Assembly (NCBI GenBank): GCA_903892515.1
Contig: CAITIS010000020.1
Span: 1 to 64,000, forward strand
DNA: 64,000 nucleotides
Source: an uncultured Planctomycetota bacterium
GTDB taxonomy: Bacteria; Planctomycetota; Phycisphaerae; SM23-33
Direction of reading: 5' to 3'
A program made the position numbers and the translations under genes. How positions within the stretch are numbered: position 1 is the first letter of the stretch; every line of letters begins with the position of its first letter. The notes under the pieces were generated by a model. The model did no database searches and was not told where the DNA came from. It worked only from the letters and a program-made list of their open reading frames with translations. This document shows, in pieces, positions 58,263-64,000 of this stretch.

Positions 58263-58436
58263 ATGATCGCATTCCGAATCATCGGCGGGGCCGTCATCGG
58301 CGGCGTGCTGGGCATGCTGGCTGGCAAGGCTAACTTGTGCAGCGGTGGCAAATGCCGCAGCCAGAGCCAATACGTCGCCAGCATCATCGCCGGGGCGTTC
58401 TTTGGCGCTGCCATCTCCTTCTACTTTGCCCGGTGA
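58263..58436 (+). CDS. Small membrane protein (DUF6132-like)
   Basis: A 57-residue protein with two hydrophobic segments (IIGGAVIGGVLGMLAGK and VASIIAGAFFGAAISFYFA) around a Cys-containing loop LCSGGKCRS. The pattern of a Gly-rich pair of helices with a C-x4-C loop resembles DUF6132. It is probably a small inner-membrane protein; function unknown. Confidence 0.6.
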   Translation: MIAFRIIGGAVIGGVLGMLAGKANLCSGGKCRSQSQYVASIIAGAFFGAAISFYFAR

Positions 58437-58640
58437 GACGTGTTGCCTGCGCGTGCTGGCGATGCGTTTGCCCCACCAAACATGCTGGGCTTGTGCCGTG
58501 CCGCCCCTTCGGGGCTCACACCCTTTGGGCTCCCCACCGGGGGCTTACGCCGGGCGTAAGCCTGCGGCTACAATCGTTTCGGCCCTCCGGGCCTCCAAGC
58601 CAGGCCAAAATGTCAAGGCTCCATTTGTAGCGTTGTAGTA
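58437..58640. repeat. Hairpin repeats before MITE-like element
   Basis: Contains a GGGGGCTTACGCC/GGCGTAAGCC hairpin (about 58540-58563) and other palindromes. No gene is supported. Confidence 0.45.
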
Positions 58641-58932
58641 CTAGCGTAGTGCGTCAATTAGATTGAACATTATCGTGCCGTTGCGAAGCGATAGGCCCCC
58701 GCTTTTAGCGGGGGTACAAAATGCGGTTTGCAAACTGCTGAGCCCGTTTACGGGCTTCGTTGCATTCGGGAAGCCCGTAAACGGGCTCAGATGCAACCGC
58801 CGGCCTGTCGCACCGCCGCTGAAGCGGCGGCCTAATAGGAAAAAAGCCCCGTAAACGGGGCTCAAAGCCCGGGTGCTTGCCCCGCTTCTCATCGACAACA
58901 TAATGGTGGGCAATTGTGACGCACTACACTAG
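58641..58932. repeat. 292-bp MITE-like element with 16-bp terminal inverted repeats
   Basis: Ends CTAGCGTAGTGCGTCA (58641-58656) and TGACGCACTACACTAG (58917-58932) match at 15 of 16 positions. Inside are GGCCCCCGCTTTTAGCGGGG, AGCCCGTTTACGGGCT- and AGCCCCGTAAACGGGGCT-type hairpins shared with the element at 37578. Confidence 0.7.
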
Positions 58933-59024
58933 CACCCTGTGCGGCAAGCCGACCCGGCGCGACAAGTGGACCGGAGCCTCCGGGCAACTCCTATTATTGG
59001 TAGGCAAGAGCGGCGTTTTGGCTC
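58933..59024. other. Short spacer before the leader RNA promoter
   Basis: Nothing is supported here. With the repeats to the left it completes the gene-free stretch 58437-59236. Confidence 0.3.
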
Positions 59025-59052
59025 TTGACAGATCTCAGATCTGGGATACCCT
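59025..59052 (+). promoter_or_regulatory. Promoter of PEP-CTERM gene 1
   Basis: TTGACA (59025-59030) and TACCCT (59047-59052) are 16 bp apart. The same spacing and -35 hexamer occur upstream of gene 2 at 60123. Confidence 0.6.
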
Positions 59053-59236
59053 ACTGTGTGTGCCTTGATCTGCGTGAGCGGCAGAGCAAGTCTGTTTGCA
59101 GGGTATGAGCCTTCTTCTGAGCAGACCCGTAGGCCGTTCACTCATGTTGGCAGGTCAAGCTGTATCAATTCAAGTGGTCTCGCGATGCCGGCGCCTTGGC
59201 GGTTGCCTGAGTAGCGGGAGAAGAGAGGAGAGGGTT
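59053..59236 (+). ncRNA. Conserved structured 5' leader of PEP-CTERM gene 1
   Basis: The leader pairs TTGATCTGC (59065-59073) with GCAGGTCAA (59150-59158) and GTCTG (59090-59094) with CAGAC (59122-59126), around an 18-nt loop identical to gene 2 (AGGGTATGAGCCTTCTTC, 59100-59117). A second conserved block with TGCCGGCGCC follows (about 59186-59195). It ends in a GAGGAGAGGG ribosome-binding site. The structure is not a known riboswitch that I can name. Confidence 0.7.
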
Positions 59237-59971
59237 GTGAAGACTTTACTAGTTGTGATGATGGCGTCGTTATTGCTGGTGTCCGCCGCCCGTGCTGATT
59301 TCACAGACAATTTTGACGGCACGGCCCTGAATACGACTGTGTGGACGCCCTACACCGCCGGCACGTACAGCGTTAGCGGCGGCCAGTTGACGGCGCAGCT
59401 GAGCACCGGGGCGTACGCGAATCCGCTGACCTTCAACCTCATTACCATGGCCGCGCCCGTGGGCGATTTCACAGCCACCATGAAGTGCAACCTGGGTGCC
59501 ACCGCCGGCCAGTTGCCTCAGATCGGCATTGGCCTGTTCTCCGATGATCACCAGAGCCTGGTGATGAACGCCGAGGAATGCGACTTCTACCACTGGGGCG
59601 AGTTCGCCGGCTACCAGTACGGCACCATAACGGCCGAAGGTACCGTGACGGGTCCCAACTTCCCCTACAGCCTGGTTCGGGTGTCGACGGGCAAGGCCAA
59701 CACCAACGCCCCCATCTATCTCCAGATCAGCCGCTCTGGTGACGTCTACACCTTGTCCAGCAGTCTGGACGGCAGCACCTTTGCCACCGACTGGACCGGA
59801 ACGTACACTGGCACCGGCGCTCTGACCCAGTTGGGCATGAGCTTCTTCGGCTCCAATGCCACGGCCCAGAACGGCATGGTTGACTCCTTCACCGTGACGC
59901 CCGAGCCGGCCACGATGAGCCTGCTGGTCATCGGCGGAGTCGCCCTGCTGCGTAAGGGGCGCAAGGCCTAG
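59237..59971 (+). CDS. PEP-CTERM secreted protein, paralogue 1
   Basis: A 244-residue protein started at the GTG at 59237 (GAGGAGAGGG upstream). Signal peptide TLLVVMMASLLLVSAARA; a concanavalin-like beta domain opens DFTDNFDGTALNTTVWTPY; the C-terminus has TPEPATMSLLVIGGVALLR with RKGRKA. The last 25 residues are nearly identical to paralogue 2. It is preceded by a structured leader and followed by a hairpin terminator, and the leader, gene and 3' region are duplicated in the next gene. Confidence 0.82.
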   Translation: MKTLLVVMMASLLLVSAARADFTDNFDGTALNTTVWTPYTAGTYSVSGGQLTAQLSTGAYANPLTFNLITMAAPVGDFTATMKCNLGATAGQLPQIGIGLFSDDHQSLVMNAEECDFYHWGEFAGYQYGTITAEGTVTGPNFPYSLVRVSTGKANTNAPIYLQISRSGDVYTLSSSLDGSTFATDWTGTYTGTGALTQLGMSFFGSNATAQNGMVDSFTVTPEPATMSLLVIGGVALLRKGRKA

Positions 59972-59998
59972 AGTTTGAGTTTTGGACAACGCAAACAA

Positions 59999-60044
59999 CG
60001 CTGCCCTGGGGCAGCGGGACGGGCGACTTATCCAGGTCGCCCGT
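59999..60044 (+). terminator. Hairpin terminator of PEP-CTERM gene 1
   Basis: A GCTGCCC...GGGCAGC hairpin (about 60000-60015) is followed by ACGGGCGAC (60019-60027) and its complement GTCGCCCGT (60036-60044), then a T-rich TCTCTT. The same pair of hairpins follows gene 2. Confidence 0.6.
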
Positions 60045-60122
60045 TCTCTTGCGCCTTCTCGCAGGTCGTGATCCTGACAGAGGGAGTTTCATCCTGACGG
60101 TATTTTTGCGACATTTTCGCTA

Positions 60123-60150
60123 TTGACACATCCGACATATACGATACGAT
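60123..60150 (+). promoter_or_regulatory. Promoter of PEP-CTERM gene 2
   Basis: TTGACA (60123-60128) and TACGAT (60145-60150), 16 bp apart. The -10 box ends 12 bp before the leader's conserved TTGATCTGCG, exactly as for gene 1. Confidence 0.6.
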
Positions 60151-60330
60151 ATACTTGTGCGTTTGATCTGCGCGTAGCGCGGCGCAAGTCGGTCTAGAGG
60201 GTATGAGCCTTCTTCCTGACAGACCTGCCAACTAAGTTCGCAGATCAAGCCGCATCAAATTCTGTCTGGTCTCGCACTGCCGGCGCCTCGTCGGTCGCCT
60301 CAGCATGCGGGAGGAGAAAGGAGAGGGATT
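60151..60330 (+). ncRNA. Conserved structured 5' leader of PEP-CTERM gene 2
   Basis: TTGATCTGCG (60163-60172) pairs perfectly with CGCAGATCAA (60239-60248), and GGTCT (60191-60195) with AGACC (60221-60225). The 18-nt loop AGGGTATGAGCCTTCTTC (60198-60215) is identical to copy 1. The closing stem shows a G-A to G-T change paired against copy 1, and the inner stem is shifted but conserved in shape, which supports a real structure. Confidence 0.7.
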
Positions 60331-61071
60331 GTGAAAGCTGTACTGGTTGTCGCGTTCTTGTCATTGCTGGTCACGTCCGTTACCCATGCCGATTACTTTA
60401 AGGATGAGTTCAACGGCGCGACGTTGGATACGGCCCGCTGGACCGTCGTCACGCCGTGCGACTACAGCCTGACGGGCGATGGCGTCCTGAACGTCACCGT
60501 GTCAGGGAACTGGAACGGCGCCGGCGCCGACAGCCTCTTCATGACGCAGGCCCCCGATGGCGACTACACCGCCACCCTGAAGATCCAGAGCTACGATGCC
60601 AAGTACATGTGGGGCCAGCCGGCCGTGGCGATATATAATGCCGACCACAGCGAGTATGTCAAACTCGGCTACGTGTTTGACAACGTCTACAGCTTCTTTG
60701 GCCCCTCAGGGCGAGGCTTTGAAGTCGGTCGCAGCGATGCCGTTGCGGGCGAGATTGATCCGTTTCCGTACATCGATCAGGACATGGGCCTGACCCCCTT
60801 CTGGATGCAGATTCAGAAGACGGGCTCGACATTCGACTTCCGCTGGAGCCAGGACGGCTCGACATTCACCAGCCTGGGCACGCTGAGCCCGACGTTTGCC
60901 GCCGATCTGGATCACGTCGCCATGTGGTTCGGGGCCGAGGCCATTGACACGGGCACAACGCAGCACACGGTCGCCCACGTCGACTCCTTCGAAGTGACGC
61001 CCGAGCCGGCCACGATGAGCCTGCTGGTCATCGGCGGAGTCGCCCTGCTGCGTAAGGGGCGCAAGGCCTAG
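60331..61071 (+). CDS. PEP-CTERM secreted protein, paralogue 2
   Basis: A 246-residue protein started at the GTG at 60331 (AAGGAGAGGG upstream). Signal peptide VLVVAFLSLLVTSVTHA; mature domain begins DYFKDEFNGATLDTARWTVV, a concanavalin/LamG-like beta fold similar to paralogue 1; C-terminus TPEPATMSLLVIGGVALLR with RKGRKA. The pair looks like a recent tandem duplication followed by divergence of the mature part. Confidence 0.82.
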   Translation: MKAVLVVAFLSLLVTSVTHADYFKDEFNGATLDTARWTVVTPCDYSLTGDGVLNVTVSGNWNGAGADSLFMTQAPDGDYTATLKIQSYDAKYMWGQPAVAIYNADHSEYVKLGYVFDNVYSFFGPSGRGFEVGRSDAVAGEIDPFPYIDQDMGLTPFWMQIQKTGSTFDFRWSQDGSTFTSLGTLSPTFAADLDHVAMWFGAEAIDTGTTQHTVAHVDSFEVTPEPATMSLLVIGGVALLRKGRKA

Positions 61072-61100
61072 AGTCTGAGTTTTAGACAGCGCGAACGAAG

Positions 61101-61145
61101 CTGCCCTGTGGCAGCGGAACGGGCGGCTCAGCCGAGCCGCCCGTT
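61101..61145 (+). terminator. Hairpin terminator of PEP-CTERM gene 2
   Basis: GCTGCCC...GGCAGC hairpin and then AACGGGCGGCT (61118-61128) with complement AGCCGCCCGTT (61135-61145), followed by T-rich sequence. Confidence 0.65.
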
Positions 61146-61198
61146 TCATTGCGCCCTGATTGTTTATTTAGGCCTTTGCCATCGGTATCATCCCGGCC

Positions 61199-63808
61199 AT
61201 GAGAACATATCTGATGAGTATGCCGATCCCATGCGGCGTAATGGTGACGTTGTTGGTTATGGTCGCCCTGCAAGTCTGCGGCTGCGCGGGCAAGGCCACT
61301 CCCGCTGCCGGTTCCTCAGGGCCAGTTCCCTTGCTGGGGCCGGCGCCCGCGGCCACCGACTCTGAGAAGCAGTGGTCCAAGGCCTGGATCGGCGCCGCAG
61401 CCGGGGCAACGAAACCCGAAACGGTGCGCGTCGAATGCCTGGCCCAAGGCTGGATGGGCATGCGTTGGAACGAGAACGTGCAGATCCCGCCGGCGCCGCT
61501 GAAGCTGGGCGGCAAGACGTACGCCAGCGGCTTTGGCACCCACGCCAATAGCGACATTGTTATCCGGACGGCATCACCGGCGCGACGGTTGAAGATCTCC
61601 GCCGGCATGGATGACAACGGCGCCACCAACTCCTCCGCGGCCGCCAAGGTCGGCTTTGCCATCGTGGCCGGGGACAAGACGCTGTGGTCGTGCCCGCCGC
61701 GCGCTGCCAGCGACGGGGCCATCGAGGCCGACGTGGACATGCAGGGCGTAAGCGAATTCCACCTCATCGCCAGAGCCCAGGGCGAAAGCATCCGCTTCGC
61801 CCACGCCGACTGGTGTGAGCCCCTGCTGACGCTCGCCGACGGGGCGACCGTGGACATGGCCAAGCGGCCCGAGTTCCCGGGCGCATCGGCCCAGGCCCCC
61901 TTCTCCTTCCGCTACGGCGGCAAGAGTTCCAGCGAACTGCTCCCAACCTGGCAGGTCACGCGCGACAGCCAGAGCGAACCCGAGGGCGTCACGCTGCACC
62001 GCACGACGTACAAGGACCCGCAGACCCAGCTTGAGTGCGTGATGGAGTTGCGGGAGTACGCCGACTTTCCGGCCGCTCGCTGGGTCGTTCGCTTCCGCAA
62101 CGCCGGCTCGGCCGACACGCCCATACTGGAAGATATCCAGGCGCTGGACTCGGCCTGGCACACCGGCGCGTCCCCCAACCTGTTCTATGCCAAGGGCTCC
62201 AGCGGCCAGATCGACGATTTCCAGAGCCTTTCGGAGGTCGTGCCGGGTATGGGCGCGGACATGCCCAACAAGCCGCTGGTCCTGGGCTGCACCGGCGGCA
62301 GGCCCAGCACGCTGTTCCTGCCCTACTTCAACATCCAGGACGACCAGCGCGGCATGATGCTCGCCATCGGCTGGTCGGGGCAGTGGTCGGCTTCATTCGC
62401 GCGCGACCTGACCGGCGACACCCGCATCCGCGCCGGCATGGAAAAGACGCACCTGGTGCTGCACGCCGGCGAAGAGATCCGCACGCCCAGCATCCTGATG
62501 CTCTTCTGGCAAGGCCAGATGATGCGCGGGCACAACCTGCTCCGCCAGTTCATCCTGCACCGCGTGACGCCGCGCCCAAACGGCCAGGTCGCACAGGCGC
62601 CGCTGGCCTTTGGCCGATGGGGCAGCGAGTTTTCCTCCAGGCAGATCGAGGCCATTCAAAACCAGGCCAAGGCCGGGCTGAAGTTTGACATCTTCTGGGT
62701 CGATGCCGGCTGGTATGGCGATTCGGGCGGCAAGGAAATGCCCGAACTGACCAGCCACTGGTTTGGCCAGGCCGGCAACTGGAACATCAACCGCGGCCTG
62801 CACCCCGACGGATTCGTGGAAGTCCGCAAGGCCGCTCGTGGCGCCGGCATGGGCATGCTGCTGTGGGTCGAGCCCGAGCGGGCCATCTGGGGCTCACAGG
62901 TCACGCGCGAGCACCCCGGGTGGTTTCTGGGCCCCAAGGTCGAGGGCAACTCGGTGCTGCTGAACCTGGGCGATCCGCAGGCACGGCTGTGGGCCACGGA
63001 CCTGATCTCAGGCCTGATTAAAGACATCAACCTCACCTGGTATCGCCAGGACTTCAACATGGACTGCCTCGAGCAGTGGCGAGCCAACGACGCGCCCGAC
63101 CGCCAGGGCATGACGGAGATCCGCCACGTCGAGGGCCTGTACGGCTTCTGGGACGAGCTTTTGCGGCGGCATCCGGGCCTGATGATCGACAACTGTGCCA
63201 GCGGCGGCAGGCGGCTGGATCTGGAGCTATTGGGGCGGAGCATGCCGCTGTGGCGGACCGACTATCACTGCCCTGGCCGGGAGCACGACCCGATGGGCGG
63301 ACAGGTCCATACCATGGGGCTGAGCTACTGGCTGCCGCTCTCGGGCACGTCCGCATGGTCCGAGCCGCCCGACAGCTACACGTTCCGCAGCAACCTGACG
63401 GCGGCGATCGGCTTTGGCGGCCCCGGCGACGTGGCCAGCAACAAGCCCGCCCGCGACTGGTGCCAGGCCATGATCGCCCAATACCGGCAGGCCCGGCCAT
63501 TCTTCTACGGCGACTATTACCCGCTGACGAGGACCTCGACATCGCCGGACTCGTGGGCGGCGTACCAGTTCCACCGCCCCGACCTCCAGGCCGGCATGCT
63601 GGTGCTGCTGCGGCGGGCGGATAGCCCATTCTCCGTGGGCCAGTTCAAGCTCGGCGGCCTGAACCCAGCAGCCACGTATGAGTTCACCGACACCGACAGC
63701 GGCGCCAAAGTCACGCTCACCGGCCAGGAAGCCACTGCCACCGGCACAGCCTGGACGCTGGATGCCCCGCGCTCGAGCCGGTTGATCTTCTATCGGAAGG
63801 TTCGCTGA
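61199..63808 (+). CDS. Lipoprotein GH36-type alpha-galactosidase with NPCBM domain
   Basis: An 869-residue glycoside hydrolase. A lipobox (LQVCGC) follows the signal peptide, so it is probably membrane-anchored. Residues about 65-215 form an NPCBM carbohydrate-binding domain (GGKTYASGFGTHANSDIVIR). The GH36 core shows FDIFWVDAGWYGDSGG, GMGMLLWVEPERAIWGS, the nucleophile region LTWYRQDFNMDCLEQW and the acid/base region LMIDNCASGGRRLDLELLGR. It should release terminal alpha-galactosides. It follows the PEP-CTERM pair but has its own upstream gap. Confidence 0.9.
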   Translation: MRTYLMSMPIPCGVMVTLLVMVALQVCGCAGKATPAAGSSGPVPLLGPAPAATDSEKQWSKAWIGAAAGATKPETVRVECLAQGWMGMRWNENVQIPPAPLKLGGKTYASGFGTHANSDIVIRTASPARRLKISAGMDDNGATNSSAAAKVGFAIVAGDKTLWSCPPRAASDGAIEADVDMQGVSEFHLIARAQGESIRFAHADWCEPLLTLADGATVDMAKRPEFPGASAQAPFSFRYGGKSSSELLPTWQVTRDSQSEPEGVTLHRTTYKDPQTQLECVMELREYADFPAARWVVRFRNAGSADTPILEDIQALDSAWHTGASPNLFYAKGSSGQIDDFQSLSEVVPGMGADMPNKPLVLGCTGGRPSTLFLPYFNIQDDQRGMMLAIGWSGQWSASFARDLTGDTRIRAGMEKTHLVLHAGEEIRTPSILMLFWQGQMMRGHNLLRQFILHRVTPRPNGQVAQAPLAFGRWGSEFSSRQIEAIQNQAKAGLKFDIFWVDAGWYGDSGGKEMPELTSHWFGQAGNWNINRGLHPDGFVEVRKAARGAGMGMLLWVEPERAIWGSQVTREHPGWFLGPKVEGNSVLLNLGDPQARLWATDLISGLIKDINLTWYRQDFNMDCLEQWRANDAPDRQGMTEIRHVEGLYGFWDELLRRHPGLMIDNCASGGRRLDLELLGRSMPLWRTDYHCPGREHDPMGGQVHTMGLSYWLPLSGTSAWSEPPDSYTFRSNLTAAIGFGGPGDVASNKPARDWCQAMIAQYRQARPFFYGDYYPLTRTSTSPDSWAAYQFHRPDLQAGMLVLLRRADSPFSVGQFKLGGLNPAATYEFTDTDSGAKVTLTGQEATATGTAWTLDAPRSSRLIFYRKVR

Positions 63809-63833
63809 ACGTAGTCTATCGGCCGGTGAAAGA

Positions 63834-63965
63834 GTGGCATGGGCATCTTGCCCATGTGTCGCAGGGACGTCCCGTCCCTGCATATTGGCATACTGACCGA
63901 CACGCTGGAAAATCCAGGGGCGAGACGCCCCTGGGACACATGGCCGGGACGGCCATGCCACGAGA
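63834..63965. repeat. Composite hairpin repeat
   Basis: Consecutive hairpins ATGGGCATCTTGCCCAT, GCAGGGACGTCCCGTCCCTG, CAGGGGCGAGACGCCCCTG and CATGGCCGGGACGGCCATG form a composite whose outer ends GTGGCAT... and ...ATGCCAC are inverted copies. The last bases to 64000 show no gene. Confidence 0.6.
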
Positions 63966-64000
63966 ACACCCTTCTTCAAAGGGCTGCCTGCTACCGGCCA

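Noticed and set aside
59053-59236. Known c-di-GMP-I (GEMM) riboswitch
   Set aside because: The conserved GEMM motifs are not present; the conserved blocks are different.

Overview
The window looks like a chromosomal segment of a GC-rich Planctomycetota bacterium, probably Phycisphaerae-like. This rests on several PEP-CTERM proteins ending in a Pro-Glu-Pro motif, a hydrophobic helix and a basic tail, on dockerin-like and HAF repeats in secreted proteins, and on very many palindromic and MITE-like intergenic repeats. The assignment is inferred from gene content; no rRNA or complete tRNA is present.

Positions 1 to about 30,300 are accessory DNA. From the left there is a minus-strand cassette of two ParB/RepB-type proteins, a large serine recombinase and a winged-helix protein, and then a Fic AMP-transferase preceded by a palindromic operator array. 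A long plus-strand operon (5653-18394) follows from its own promoter. It encodes a SNF2-type helicase with an N-terminal XRE domain and a C-terminal DUF3883 domain, a small PD-(D/E)XK-like protein, a DUF1156 DNA methyltransferase, a DUF499 ATPase, an FRG-domain protein and an unrecognised protein. A second PD-(D/E)XK-like protein converges on it. This is a helicase-methylase-ATPase (Hma-type) anti-phage locus with extra parts.

From 19.4 to 30.3 kb lies a tyrosine-integrase element: integrase, XRE regulator, DUF5681-like protein, a 22-bp inverted repeat that may be an origin, a P4-type primase-helicase, two excisionase-like HTH proteins, small unknown proteins, and secreted PEP-CTERM cargo. 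The right border is marked by a 20-bp tRNA 3'-end fragment at 30284-30303, followed by a strong terminator. The left attachment site is not visible, so the island probably starts before position 1.

From 30.3 kb to the end the content looks like core genome: a methyltransferase, a STAS protein with PilT, a TPR lipoprotein-like secreted protein, a four-gene membrane operon (lipoprotein, HdeD, small membrane protein, K+ channel), an AI-2E transporter, a lipoate ligase family protein, a DUF1638 protein, PurD, a PilZ protein, a NYN RNase, a cold-shock fusion, an M20 peptidase, ribosomal protein bL21, a sigma-54 activator, a histidine kinase/response regulator/diguanylate cyclase set, a lipoprotein, a CCA/poly(A) polymerase, a sugar nucleotidyltransferase, acylphosphatase, a MEMO1 family protein, two tandem PEP-CTERM paralogues and a GH36 alpha-galactosidase. 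PilT, PilZ and the GGDEF protein suggest c-di-GMP-linked surface behaviour.

Two signals stand out. The tandem PEP-CTERM genes each have the same promoter and the same structured 5' leader, with compensatory changes in the closing stem; this may be an undescribed regulatory RNA. The core half is also full of mobile palindromic repeats, one of which sits in frame inside the lipoate ligase gene.
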